NCBI GenBank assembly: GCA_024195585.1
Contig: SWBL01000019.1
Span: 124,001-188,000 of the forward strand
Source: Aureobasidium sp. EXF-3400
Taxonomy: Eukaryota; Ascomycota; Dothideomycetes; Dothideales; Saccotheciaceae
Reading direction: 5' to 3'
DNA: 64,000 nucleotides
Each line of letters starts with the position of its first letter. The stretch's first letter is position 1. Below the pieces are notes generated by a model. That model had not been told where the DNA came from and ran no database searches. It saw only the letters and a list, made by a program, of their open reading frames with translations. The position numbers were made by a program, and so were the translations under genes. Below, one piece after another: positions 1 through 10,497 of the stretch.

Positions 1-3000
1 CTCCCAGTACCCTCAAAGAGACTGTCGACTACCTCTTCAACGAAATGGTCGCCAATGCCGAATCACTGGGTAGCGTACACCACTTTGTTTGGGACCGAAC
101 TCGCGCCATTCGCAACGACTTCTCCATCCAACAAATCACAAAACCTGCCGACGTCGAGATCGCCATTGAATGCTACGAACGTATCGCCCGCTTTCACATC
201 TTGTCGCTACATCAGCTCGCCGTCCCTGACAAGCCATATGACAAGTACGACTGGTATCAGGAGCGAGAACAGCTGGACCGTACCCTCTTGTCGCTGATGC
301 AATACTATGACGACTCCCGCGGCCGTGTCGAGTGCAAGAACGAGGCCGAGTTCCGCGCATACCTCATCATCTTCCAAGCTCAGGACCCAACACCCGATCT
401 CGATGAAAGAGTTAATACTTGGCCGGTCTCTGTCAGATCTGATAGGCGTGTGAGAGTTGCCCTCGACCTCAACTCCGCCGCTTCAAATATCGTGGACCCT
501 CAAGGCCCTTTGAAGCCTCGAGCTGTTTACCCAGTCGCTCGCGAAGATTGGGCTCACTTCTTCGACCTCGTCCGCTCCAACAAAGTTTCGTACCTCATGG
601 CTTGTGTATCTGAAATCTATTTCAAACTTGTCCGACGAACCGCTTTGAATGCTATCTGGCGTGGCTTCAAGGGCCAGGTCGTTGAATTCACCCTATCCTT
701 GATGACCCGCATACTCGGCTTCGATGATCCCGAACAGACCGAGACTTTCTGTCAGCATTTCGGCTTTGTCTTCAAGGCGTCCAATTCTGGCGGAGAGGAT
801 TTCTTGGATCTGGACTCGGTAAAGGGCAAGACCTTTCCTGTAGAGACTCCTGGCTTAGAGCATCAGACCTTCTCAGAGGACCTGGTCGAGGTAAAGCGTA
901 TGGGTCGTAGTTTTTCTGCTGTGATAGGCGGTTATACTGTAGCAGAAGCGCAAAGCTCCGGCTTGATCGATGTCAATTATGACAGTCAGATGGAAGATCA
1001 TGTGGAAGACCAGGCGGAAGATAGCCAAGCTGAAGACGATCCTGACTCTCTCTTCATCCCAGAAGGCCCACCTAAGCCAGCTTTCGGAAATGCTGCAGCA
1101 CTCACGTCATCTCCATTTGCAAGTCCATTTGCTTCAAGCAAACCGCCTGGAGAAGCCCAGCCGCCGTCACTCTTTGCTCAACCAAAACCAACGAATTCTG
1201 GTTTCGGTCAACCTTCAGCGTCCACAGGCTTCAATTTCGGGAAACCTTCAATCAATCCACCTTCTTTAGAGGCACCCACATCTGCTGCAGCATCTCCATT
1301 CAACTCTCTCTTCGGCCAGCAGCCTAAGAGTGAAAATCTCAACACTTTTGCAACTGCAAACCCCGTCGTCACCTCCGAAGTCATCACTAGCACCGAACAA
1401 CCATCCAAGCCCCCTGCCAGCCTGTTCTCCTTCACAAAGCCTACGACCAACGACGATCAGGCCTCGCCGAAACCTCTACCCACACAAAGTGAGGCATCCA
1501 GACCTACGAACTTTGCAAAGGGTCCGTCATTATGGGGAACTCCTGCTCCAACTGCCGCACAGCAAAATACATCTATTCCCGCTCCATCATCCATCTTTGA
1601 AGCTCCTTCAACCCAGTCGCTACCAAAACCTTCCTTCAGCTTCTCTTCTACCTCACAAACGACTGCACAACCCCCTCAACCGCCACCAAGTTCTTCAAAA
1701 AGTCCTTTCGGCTTTTCTTCTTTGACAGGCGATGACAGCGATTTATCAAAGTCGACACAACAATCAATTGAACCGACACAAAAACCTACTTCCCTGTTCA
1801 GCAAACCTACCGCCTTCTCCAGTGAACCGCCTATCGTATCTCAAGCTCCATCGCCTCCAGCTACGGTCAACGGGACACCTGAAGTATCAGTATTCAACGC
1901 ATCTCCTTCATCGAAACTTCCACAGTTCAACTTCAGTCAGCCTTCACAACCCAAAAAGCCGAGCCCTCTGTCACAGTCGTTTTCTCTGAACGATTCAATT
2001 GAAAGCACGACAACAAAGGATTCGAGTGCATCGCTATTTCAGTCTCCTGTTGAACCAGTGTCGCAGACTCCCGTCGCTTCGCCACCCAAGCCCACGAAAT
2101 CAAAAGATGATATTCTTGAACAGCTCGCTCGAGAGGTCGTCTTAGATGCCGATAGAGGATTGATCAGACAGTTTGTCGAATATCATGCTCGGCAAACAGT
2201 TATGGGGGTTTACGATGAGCTATATATGGAAAGCATCAGGGAACTTGCAGATACTTTCAGAAGAGAGACACTTTCTTACAGGTACGGCAAGAGGTGGCGC
2301 GAGATCTGTTGGCGAAGGAGGTTGGCACGGCAGGGTCGGGAACGTCGCAAACGTGCCAAGAAGGATCAGAGTGCGCGCGAGCTGAAAAGGAAGCTCGCGG
2401 CCGAGAAAGATGCTGTTGATGATTTCCTGAAGTCAACAAGGTCAACTGTGAATCTCGGAGCGAGCCTTCGAGATCCTCAACTCGGCGTGGGTTCCCAACC
2501 CGACGGTCACACATCCCTCGAGGAAGCCAGTAATCGGTCGACAACGAGGGACTCACATGGAAACAAGAGATTGAAAAGTCTGGACAACATTGATCTCAAG
2601 ACTCCCAAACGAAAACAGCCAGCTGCAACTCCACGATCCAACTTCCTGAGTTTCAGCATGCTTGGATCACAAAACCGTCCTGCTATATCGAGTACCCCTT
2701 CCCGGTCGAACTATTTCCGCCTGAAGGCATTGGGAATCAATCCTGCGGGAGAGACAAATCCGACACCGCAGGTCAAAAAACGCTTGAGGGAGGACAGCGA
2801 AGAAGCCCAAGCACAAGCACAACCCCCAAACAAGAAGTCTCAAACGCCACCATCAGCTGTAGTGGCTCGTCCGTCAGGTTCCGCACGCCCGCTCGCCTCT
2901 GGAAGTGCTGTTACCAAGTCCCTCAGTAGTGATCTAACAGCTCCTGAATCACTGTCCAAAGCGCGGCAAGAAGACGAAGAGCTCTTTGCCCGGGCGCGGG

Positions 3001-3962
3001 CCGCTAGACAAGCCATGGCAGACTCAAGTGCATGGTACAGGTCAGAAATTCGAAAAGATGACACCAGGCGAAAGGAAGAAGCGGGCCGTTCCCTAACATC
3101 ACCATCGATGGAGCGTGCCCGCGAACTCGCTCGTTTACGCTCCTCAAGACCTGGTGCAGCATCGCCTGACGTCCCTGCTTACCGATTGAGGGAGAGTCGT
3201 TTCGTGCCTCGAGCACAGTACAACTTGGCAATCGAGAAGGCGAGGCAGAAGATCGAATCCAGGTCCAGAAGTCCATCTCGACTGTCGACGCCTAGAGCTT
3301 CTCAATCACCCAGCCGTTCAGCCGGAAAAAGTTTAATGGCCTTGTCCACAGCGAAAGCTCAGACGTCTCCTCTTCTTGCTCCTTCAGAAGGACAGGACAC
3401 CCAAGCGACAAACAGCATGGCCCAATTTGCTGCTTTGCACAAAGCCCCTGAACCTTCCGCATGGCAGTATGAGCCGACTTTCTTTACCGAATCAGTGGAA
3501 CCAGCGCTTTCTGAAACAGACATTAAGGAGCACGGAAACGATCTTGAAGACCTGGCTCAGAACGCCATGAATGAGTACGTTGATCTGGGGTCAGACGATG
3601 AACCTGAAGACCTGCAACAGGTCGAACACTCGGACCAGAGCACGTTCGAGGTCAACGACATGGTTGATACAGAAGCGTTTGCCGATGATGACGATGATGA
3701 CGACGAGGAAGATGACATCGAAGAAGCTGATGATGAAGGTGAAGAATATGTGGGGGGTTATGCTCAAAATCCTGAAGATTTCGATGACGAAGGGGTCTAT
3801 GACGAAGATGATCCCGAGGAAGAAGAAGAAGAACTTGAAGACTTCGACGAGGAAGACGGAGATGATGATGATGAGGTGTCGGACATGTCCGCCATCAATG
3901 TCAGCAATAACATCAAGGCAGGAACTGGCACAGCCGATGATGCATTTGAACTCAGCGATTAA
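1..3962 (+). CDS. sac3: Sac3/GANP-family mRNA export scaffold (5' partial)
   Basis: Sac3 is the scaffold of the nuclear-pore TREX-2 complex, which couples transcription to mRNA export. The frame is open from base 3, before the first in-window ATG at 45, and those upstream codons already read as Sac3 domain, so the gene starts outside the window. The SAC3/GANP domain fills about the first 250 residues. Next comes a long Ser/Pro-rich region of about 350 residues with FG-like repeats (SLFG, GFNFG, FSFTKP, FGFSS). At about residue 690 a basic helical segment resembles the CID region that binds Sus1 and Cdc31 in yeast. The last 120 residues are a poly-Asp/Glu tail. About 1,320 codons are present without an intron, matching the large size of the family. 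Family assignment is firm; the CID call is inference. Confidence 0.93.
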   Translation, partial: PSTLKETVDYLFNEMVANAESLGSVHHFVWDRTRAIRNDFSIQQITKPADVEIAIECYERIARFHILSLHQLAVPDKPYDKYDWYQEREQLDRTLLSLMQYYDDSRGRVECKNEAEFRAYLIIFQAQDPTPDLDERVNTWPVSVRSDRRVRVALDLNSAASNIVDPQGPLKPRAVYPVAREDWAHFFDLVRSNKVSYLMACVSEIYFKLVRRTALNAIWRGFKGQVVEFTLSLMTRILGFDDPEQTETFCQHFGFVFKASNSGGEDFLDLDSVKGKTFPVETPGLEHQTFSEDLVEVKRMGRSFSAVIGGYTVAEAQSSGLIDVNYDSQMEDHVEDQAEDSQAEDDPDSLFIPEGPPKPAFGNAAALTSSPFASPFASSKPPGEAQPPSLFAQPKPTNSGFGQPSASTGFNFGKPSINPPSLEAPTSAAASPFNSLFGQQPKSENLNTFATANPVVTSEVITSTEQPSKPPASLFSFTKPTTNDDQASPKPLPTQSEASRPTNFAKGPSLWGTPAPTAAQQNTSIPAPSSIFEAPSTQSLPKPSFSFSSTSQTTAQPPQPPPSSSKSPFGFSSLTGDDSDLSKSTQQSIEPTQKPTSLFSKPTAFSSEPPIVSQAPSPPATVNGTPEVSVFNASPSSKLPQFNFSQPSQPKKPSPLSQSFSLNDSIESTTTKDSSASLFQSPVEPVSQTPVASPPKPTKSKDDILEQLAREVVLDADRGLIRQFVEYHARQTVMGVYDELYMESIRELADTFRRETLSYRYGKRWREICWRRRLARQGRERRKRAKKDQSARELKRKLAAEKDAVDDFLKSTRSTVNLGASLRDPQLGVGSQPDGHTSLEEASNRSTTRDSHGNKRLKSLDNIDLKTPKRKQPAATPRSNFLSFSMLGSQNRPAISSTPSRSNYFRLKALGINPAGETNPTPQVKKRLREDSEEAQAQAQPPNKKSQTPPSAVVARPSGSARPLASGSAVTKSLSSDLTAPESLSKARQEDEELFARARAARQAMADSSAWYRSEIRKDDTRRKEEAGRSLTSPSMERARELARLRSSRPGAASPDVPAYRLRESRFVPRAQYNLAIEKARQKIESRSRSPSRLSTPRASQSPSRSAGKSLMALSTAKAQTSPLLAPSEGQDTQATNSMAQFAALHKAPEPSAWQYEPTFFTESVEPALSETDIKEHGNDLEDLAQNAMNEYVDLGSDDEPEDLQQVEHSDQSTFEVNDMVDTEAFADDDDDDDEEDDIEEADDEGEEYVGGYAQNPEDFDDEGVYDEDDPEEEEEELEDFDEEDGDDDDEVSDMSAINVSNNIKAGTGTADDAFELSD

Positions 3963-4146
3963 CAGTTGGACAAGAAACTTGATATATTAGTCTGTGGAGA
4001 AATGTAGCCAATCGACCAAAAACATTTGAATATCCTGCAAGAAAAGTCATCGGCTTGGGTCTTTTCATAGTTTGCACACTATCTTGACGTGAATGATCTA
4101 GGGGTATGAAGGTCGCGTATGAATAGGAAAAAGAAGGACATGATCA

Positions 4147-4911
4147 TCAAACGCGTCCATGGTTTTCGACCAATAATGCCTTCATGTAGTCGCTTGGCTC
4201 ATATCTCCACTGTTCGTTGATGAGTGCCTTGCCCACAGAGTCTCGTAGTCGAGTCATGACTTCTGCTTTGGGTCTTTCGAGTTCTGAAATTGTCCGTCAG
4301 CTAGCAAAAGTAAGGAGAGAGGAGAGGACAGACCATGCTCATCCCACCTCTTGCTGTTCCTTCCACCACCAGCGGCAGCCCCAGATACCCAGTACTCTTG
4401 CACGAGAGCTGTTAAACGTCGTTCGTCTTCGATGTCTCCTGGACGTTAGTGCAAGTCGAGTCGAAGATAAATCGAATAACATACCTTCATCTTCTGCGCC
4501 ACTTGTATGCTCTCCCAAAGCAGGAACCTCGTGCAGATAATTGCCCTTTTCGTCCCTCACTACCATATCTCGAAGAGGTTCGGGCTGAATCTCTTCATCA
4601 GGTTCGATGGTCGTTTCAGTAGCTGCTCTGGCTCGTCTGGTCCGGGTTGCCCTACCAGCAGCGGCAGCACGCCTACTCATCCTGTCTCCTGCATCATCTG
4701 AGTCCTCGAGAACCAATTCATTCAGATGCGTCGAGGAGGGGCCGGTCGTAGTGGGGCGTCTTGACAGTGCTGGGGCAAAGAGGCTGCGCGCGGCCGTGTT
4801 AGCCCGCAAGGCATGGCCGCCGGAGCTGTAAGTGTCGTGCAAGTGACTTGTTGCGCGTGATGTGGGACGCCGCGGTGCATCGTTGAAGGGATCATGAGGG
4901 CGAGGTGGCAT
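4147..4911 (-). CDS. Conserved-looking hypothetical protein, 222 aa, three exons
   Basis: Unrecognised protein. I read exons 4911-4485, 4438-4334 and 4283-4147. The introns are GTATGT...CTAACGTCCAG (4484-4439) and GTCTGT...GCTGAC...TTTCAG (4333-4284), both phase 1, and together they leave one open frame. The ATG at 4911 (MPPRPHDPFNDAP) was preferred to one 105 nt upstream because the extra codons look like untranslated leader. The first half is Arg/Ala/Ser-rich and likely disordered. A mixed charged segment follows (VRDEKGNYLHEVPALGEH), then a C-terminal helical part ending RWDEHELERPKAEVMTRLRD and onward to the stop. No catalytic motif, signal peptide or membrane span is visible. It could be a small complex subunit, but I do not assign one. 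Confidence 0.72.
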
Positions 4912-5699
4912 GTCTTGAGCTATATCGAAAGTGTATGTGTAACTAGGGCGAAATTTTTCTTTGGTTGTTGAATAATCTGGTTGCTTGTGTTTGTTGTCGT
5001 CAACACAGTCTGTCAAAATCTTAAAGTCGCTCTATGTGAATGAAAATGGCGTTGGTCGCCTCTTCGCACTCCTGCTCGAGTTCATCGAAACTAAGGCAAC
5101 ATGGAATACCACCGGACAGGTAGTGCTGAGCCAGAGTCACAAAAGGATCACCTGGATTAAGTGCTACAGTACGGTACTTCACATGGTTGCTGATGATAGC
5201 AAGTAAAGGGGCTTATATATAGATATAGTTCAGGGTCCGGACCAAAAGCATGATATTTTGTGGTCCGTATAGCACTCGCTCAGAAGGCTTACTGCGAGCA
5301 GATGACAAATGAAGACGAATTCCTGACTGACTAGGATGATGATTTGGAAGGGACCCGAGTAGACATGGTGCAGGGAAGGAGCGATGAGACTCCAGAGTGG
5401 TTCGTCGCACAGGCTCCGCCAAGGCGCTCAATCTGGCAGGAAGCCCCCAAAGTACCGACCAAAAGCTAAACGTAGCTGCAGCGAGAACAGGCAGCCCCTG
5501 GCACTCTCTTTGTTTGGCCGTTGAGACTGCTTTTCTTTCCCACCCGGTGCACCATCTACTCGACTCGACCATCCTTCCGCGACCCACCATCCCAGGACCG
5601 TCAGTCGGCTGGCTTCTTTCTTTCTGGCCTTCGTCCGCCATGCGCTAGCCCTGAACCTGATCACACACAGCTTGTCCACACTTCACTAGACCCCGCACC
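4912..5699. other. Divergent intergenic region
   Basis: This lies between the 222-aa gene and the mannosyltransferase gene and should hold both promoters. A TATA-like run (ttatatatagata) is at 5213-5225, far from either start, and pyrimidine-rich leader sequence precedes the ATG at 5700. No credible coding exon was found. Confidence 0.5.
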
Positions 5700-7233
5700 A
5701 TGTCGCTCTCTCGCTCTCCTTCACCCAAACGAGGCGGCGGCTGGGCAAGTCCTGGACTCAATGCCAACTTCGCGCAGAGCAGAAGCTCCACCCCCGTGAC
5801 CTCGTACAGCCAGAACCACTCGGTCACATGGGCCTCCGCCCAAGCAAGAAGCCATCAAGTCAACGGATACCCAGCATATCAAGAGCCTGGCTCGGGCTTC
5901 TTTGGCAAGCACATGCGCAACATCTCGGCGAGTCTGCCCTTCTTCAACAACGGCCCCAGGGACGAGCGTGAGGCCGAAAAGGAGAAGGCGGGCAGAGGCA
6001 GATGGGCCCCCGCAAGAGGAGGCTACCTTGCCAACATGAAATCCATGCTTGGTCGCCATATGCTAAGATCAAAGTCTCGATTCGTCTTGGTCCTGGTGCT
6101 TCTGTTGCTTATACTTTGTTTCTATACTACACGTATGTCTCCCAGCAGAAGAGGACCGAGTCTCAGCCCACTGACACGATGAAACAGCATTGCATTATTG
6201 GTTCCGAAGAAGCTCATGGCTGGGCGGCGGCAGCAAGTTCGTCGTCATTCTGGCAGCCAACATGGGAGGAGGAGTCATGGAGTGGAAGGGGCCTCGTGAA
6301 TGGGCAATTGAGCGCGACAGTGTGCGCAACAAGAAGAACTACGTGCGCCGATGGGGATATGAATTGGAAATTGTTGATATGAGCACAAAGAAACGCTATG
6401 CGCACGAGTGGAGGGAGAGCTGGGAAAAGGTCGACACAATTCGCAACGCCATGCGCAAATACCCCCAGGCCGAGTGGTGAGTTGTTGCTGCTATGACCGA
6501 CAACAGACATGACAGGCTTACTGATTGGTGCAGGTTCTGGTGGTTGGATCTCAACACGTTCATCATGGAGCCGTCGTACTCGCTTCAACAGCACATTTTC
6601 AACAACCTGAACGACAATGTCTACCGCGACATCAATTTCTACAACCCCCTCAACATCTCTCACCCTCTTACTGCAGCCTACCTGGATCCCGAAAGTTTGT
6701 CACCCATTGGAGACGGAAAGCCCGACTCAATCAACCTCATCATACCCCAGGACTGCGGTGGCTTCAACCTGGGATCCTTCTTCGTCAAGCGTTCGGCTTG
6801 GACAGATCGCCTGCTCGATATCTGGTGGGATCCTGTGGGTTATGAACAGAAGCACATGGAGTGGGAACACAAGGAGCAAGATGCATTGGAGTACATGTAC
6901 ACCAACCAGCCGTGGGTGCGGCCTCACCTCGCCTTTATTCCTCAGCGCAAGGTCAACAGCTTCCCTCCAGGCGCTTGCGGCGACAACGGCGAGGATATGA
7001 ACATTCACTATCACGAGCACGACCGTGACTTTGTCGTCAACATGGCAGGTTGCGAGTGGGGCAGAGACTGCTGGGGTGAGATGTACAACTACCGGCAATT
7101 GAGCAACAGACTCAACCGCAACAACTGGGAGAAGTTCAAGGATGGCGTGTCTGGAGCCTTTTCCTTCCTCAAGTCGAAGAAGAAGGAAATCACAGGGACG
7201 GAAAAGGACAATGAGGAGAAGAAGGAGTCATGA
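5700..7233 (+). CDS. mnn10: GT34 alpha-1,6-mannosyltransferase, Mnn10 type
   Basis: Golgi glycosyltransferase of the GMA12/MNN10 family (GT34), which in yeast extends the alpha-1,6-mannan backbone of N-glycans within M-Pol II. Exons are 5700-6132, 6188-6476 and 6534-7233, giving 473 aa. The splice phases restore the family block around residues 145-190 (ILAANMGGGVMEWKG) and join E-W to FWWLDLNTF at the third exon, the nucleotide-sugar and metal-binding region of the family. A cytosolic Ser/Arg-rich tail precedes one membrane anchor at about residues 124-142 (VLVLVLLLLILCFY), a type II topology. The C-terminus is Lys-rich. Family and architecture are secure; Mnn10 rather than Mnn11 is inferred from overall similarity. 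Confidence 0.92.
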
Positions 7234-7553
7234 TATTGAAAGCGGACGATTGGGATACAGGGGGGGAAATTTCGGAGTCATGTATACATTTGCAAACGAT
7301 CCATGTTGATTTCTTGTGCCTGCCTTTGCCCTGTTCCCTTGGAAGCGTGCAATTCCCCGGATGTAAGTATCGAGTATACAGATGCGAGCGAGTAAGTGGC
7401 TTTTCGGCGATAGAAGGTGACGGTATGTTGTGCGCGCAAAAGAAGAAAAGGAGAAGATTCCCGAGACGTGAGAGGAAGAAGGTGGTCGGCTAGTAGGTTC
7501 GCGAGAGATGAGGAGTGTTGGATCGGGCTCGGGCTCGGTACGTGGCATGGGGT
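7234..7553. other. Convergent intergenic region
   Basis: This holds the 3' ends of the mannosyltransferase and complex I subunit genes. Nothing else is supported here. Confidence 0.5.
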
Positions 7554-7910
7554 CTATGAGCTAGTGGGGGTGGTGTTCTGTTGCTCGAAGAGGTAGCCCT
7601 TGACCTTGGCGTGCTTCAGTTGTTCGAGGTAGCGCTCTGTCGACGTGTCAGCGGATCAATTGATGTGTCGGGTCTTGTACTAACCTCTGAGGTGGCCGCA
7701 CTTCTCGAGGTGGTTGACGCCCTCGCGGTAGTAGCACTTGCCCATCTCCTCTCTGAGTAGGCGGGCCATCATGCTCTGGACCCATTGCTCGCGCAGGACG
7801 GCATCCTGGGCTGCCTTGAGCTGCAAGTTGTTGTCGTAGTCGACGCCCTCGAATGTTGGCGGCACCTTGGGCTTTTGCATGCGGAATTGGATCGACTCGG
7901 GTGTCGGCAT
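7554..7910 (-). CDS. nuo-12.3: NADH:ubiquinone oxidoreductase 12-kDa subunit (NDUFB10/PDSW-like)
   Basis: Accessory subunit of mitochondrial complex I, the counterpart of Neurospora NUO-12.3 and animal NDUFB10. Exons 7910-7685 and 7636-7554 give 102 aa, the expected size of about 12 kDa. The intron (GTTAGT...CGACAG) is phase 1. The start MPTPES and the block KCYYREGVNHLEKCGHLR, with its Cys spacing, are typical of the fungal proteins. No cleavable presequence is visible, as is usual for this subunit. The second exon completes the conserved C-terminus (RYLEQLKHAKVKGYLF). A short CA/GT dinucleotide tract lies in the leader just upstream (about 7925-7939). Confidence 0.9.
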
Positions 7911-8071
7911 CTTGGGCGAATGTCTATGTGTGTGTGTGTGGATAGAATTGGTATACGATTGCTTGTCGTCTTCTTCGTCGTCGTGTCGATGGCCGTCACT
8001 GCTGCACCAAGCGATGCGCGCGAAGTCCGGGAAAGCGGTACAGCCCAGAATCTGACCAATCACAGCCCCTT

Positions 8072-8467
8072 TCACTTCTTATTACTCTTCCTCCAAGACA
8101 TCCTTCCCGACTTGCTCTTTTCCTTCTTGAGTGCCATCTTTTCCGCATGCTTTTCGACCTTTCTATCAATTGCGTCCTTCTCGGCCAACATTGCTTGCGG
8201 CGCGCTGTAACTGACTTTCCACTGCCATTCGTCGTATCGCACCACCTGCTGTTGCTCGAGCTGCCCCAGAAGCTCGCTTCGTCGACGCTGGCATGTCCAG
8301 CAGAGGCTTTCGATTTTGTTGCATTGATAGGGGTGTGTTTTCAGCTCGCATCCTGACGAATATGTCGACACTGGTGATATGGATGCGTGTCTGCACATGA
8401 TCAACGGTCGTTGGCTCATACACGAATGCCCGCACGTCGTGAAGATGTACAGTTTGTGGTAACACAT
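8072..8467 (-). CDS. Small Cys-rich hypothetical protein, 131 aa
   Basis: Unrecognised protein in a single exon. The frame is open upstream of 8467, but the ATG there (MCYHKLYIFTTCGHSC) looks like the true start because Cys/His spacing begins immediately. The N-terminal half has paired Cys and His residues (CGHSC, MCRH, CELK, CNK, CWTC) and could bind zinc. The C-terminal third is a strongly basic, charged helix rich in Lys and Glu. Short proteins that start MC.. and carry a CGH motif are common and uncharacterised in filamentous ascomycetes. There is no signal peptide or membrane span. Function unknown. Confidence 0.6.
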   Translation of the reverse strand: MCYHKLYIFTTCGHSCMSQRPLIMCRHASISPVSTYSSGCELKTHPYQCNKIESLCWTCQRRRSELLGQLEQQQVVRYDEWQWKVSYSAPQAMLAEKDAIDRKVEKHAEKMALKKEKSKSGRMSWRKSNKK

Positions 8468-8981
8468 CGTTTCTCTGCGTACTGTGAATATACTGCCAAT
8501 ATTGTCGAGTACCAAGGCTACGATAGTTATTATTTTCGCAGATGCACTTCCGTTTCCGGTTGTCACTTCTTTCTCAAGGGGTATGTAGGTTCTTTGTTCA
8601 AATTTCTTGCACCTTGCAATAGAGAGACTACACCATCTGCTCTCTCCAGCGTCCACGAAGGTCCTGTGACTAGTCTGCTTATAGTTTTCTGTCTCGGTCA
8701 TGCCATCTTGATCAATGATGACAAGGTCATTCAAGTATAGAATCATGTCTTGAGCATGCCTGAAACATGTGCCTCCAGGTTTATATCACGTTTCTTTGTC
8801 CCTTTGTATGAACGGCCTGGCAGATAATAGGCCTTACTTCAATGCGTTGTCCCACTCTCGAAGAAACTTTTCAATATGCCAGCACTTACCAGTTGCTCCG
8901 ATTTATAATTCATCATTCGTCAACACGATAGGGGACTCTGACCTTGACCTGTACATACAAGCACCACCAAAGCCAACAGTC
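8468..8981. other. Divergent intergenic region
   Basis: Upstream region shared by the Cys-rich gene (minus) and the small membrane-protein gene (plus). No coding exon or clear regulatory element was recognised. Confidence 0.4.
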
Positions 8982-9472
8982 ATGGCTACACCAACCAAGA
9001 CATTCGATCTCGGAACATCTTCAGAGCCCATCCATGTTTCCGGGGTCGCTTTGGCCGTCATCATCACATTCAGCATAGTCAGCTTGGTCGCTCTCGCAAT
9101 ATTTTGGTCCGCTTCACCTGCTCGAGTCGTGGAAGAAGGGCAGGCTACGCAGTCAGAGATGGAAGAAACGAGCATACGCAATGGTGGAAGCATGCCAATC
9201 CACCAATTGACTCTGACAAATCGTCTGAAATGTCCTACATGGGCATCATACCCGCTCCCGAGCTGGCTTCAGAAGAGGGGAAGCTGAGAAGTCGATACAC
9301 TGGAGAAAAGAGTGCTGAGCCCTTGGCTCAAGGAGGAATGAATGCTTCTTGTACGCTTGATGTTCTGTACATATTCAGCTCGTGTTCTTTGCACTACAAC
9401 AAATCAAGACGCTACGCAACATGCGGCCTGGAAAACATGACTCAATACGTGAATCAAAGGTTTCAATCTTGA
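8982..9472 (+). CDS. Small single-pass membrane protein, gene model uncertain
   Basis: Unrecognised. The ATG at 8982 opens a frame with a short extracellular-like N-terminus, one clear membrane span at about residues 22-44 (VALAVIITFSIVSLVALAIF) and an acidic tail. In that frame translation stops at 9287 after an unconvincing tail. From about 9186 the next frame reads better (PPIDSDKSSEMSYMGIIPAPELASEE and on) and stays open to 9472. A weak intron, GTGGAA...GGCTTCAG (about 9196-9280), or a frameshift would join the two. The 3' end slightly overlaps the stop of the SH3BGR-like gene on the other strand (9463), consistent with convergent genes. Span 8982-9287 is safest; 9288-9472 is tentative. 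Confidence 0.4.
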
Positions 9473-10497
9473 ACACTAACCGGCGCCTGTTCAGCAACAG
9501 CGGCTTCTTGATCTTGTGTCTTTGGCTGGGCTTCATCCTCCTCGTCTGCTTCAGGAATAGCAATAGATTTTTCCAACTCTTTGATTTCCTCTGGATCTGC
9601 AATGCTGACACTACTTCCTCTGTGCTTCTGTTGAATGGAACCTGCAGGAGTGGCTGTGGCGGGGGCATCACTGGACTCGACGGCTGTCAAAGGTGCAGAT
9701 GATGGTGCTCTCGATGACTCTTCTGGGTCCGAAGGTGCCGGCGTGTTGGAGGTCTGAGCGGCAGTGTCTTCAGCAGTGCGAATGCTCTCAGCTTTGGTGT
9801 CGGACGACGAGTTCATGGTCTCGGGCTTGGTGGCGGCATCTGCTTCGACCAGACTCGACTTGAGTGGAGCGGCTTTGGTATCATTGATGCCTGGTTCAGG
9901 ACCTTTGCGTGCAGCACCTATACTCGCGGCCTCGGTAGCAGCTTCTTTCATGGACAGATTTGCCATAGGTGACTGCAGAGACTCGTGCTTGTCGTCGGCA
10001 GGTTTTGTTGCGGTTGTTGCGGCGGTAGTAGTAGGCTTGATAGGGAGCTGGGCAGGAGGTTGGGTGGTGGGGTGCATGGTTGCTCGAGTGGTTACTCCTT
10101 CACCGCCGGGCGCAGGGGCGGAAATGGCGGGTGGGATATCGCCTATGTTCTCTTTGATCTCGCCAAACTCGTTCCATTCTTCGACTTCCTCGAGGTCCTG
10201 TGTCACCAAGCTTTAGTAGGTAGTAGGTCGCAAGGCAGGCAGCCAACGTACAGCTATCACAAAGCCTTCCTTAACCAGAGCAGGAAGCTTCTTGCCTCGG
10301 GAACGACGGCCCCAGAGTTTCTTGGCCAGTTCATTTGTCGCCGTATCAATGGCCATGAAGGGGATTCTGTTGGCATTGAGGATCGTCTCGATGCGTGAGG
10401 TTGCCGTGATGATGTGTGAGGACCCAGCCGTCAAGGATGTAAAGAGAAAGACTCTGCCATCCTTGTCCCATGCACTGAGGTCGTGTGCTGAAGCCAT
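9463..10497 (-). CDS. SH3BGR/glutaredoxin-like fold protein with long disordered tail
   Basis: Exons 10497-10252 and 10197-9463 give 326 aa. The intron is GTACGT...GACACAG, phase 0, splicing GFVIA to DLEEVEEWNEFGE. The first 100 residues resemble the thioredoxin-fold SH3BGR family: a beta strand (RVFLFTSL), a helix, IPFMAIDTA, a Lys/Arg-rich LPALVKEGFVIAD segment and an acidic helix. No CxxC or CxxS redox motif is present, as expected for SH3BGR proteins, so it is probably not a redox enzyme. The remaining 225 residues are Ala/Thr/Pro/Glu-rich low complexity. Role unknown; adaptor-like is an inference. Confidence 0.78.

Noticed and set aside
3640..3900. Repeated GAT/GAC/GAA codons in SAC3 as a possible repeat expansion or non-coding repeat
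   Set aside because: It reads in frame as an acidic C-terminal tail to the stop codon; coding low complexity is the better explanation.
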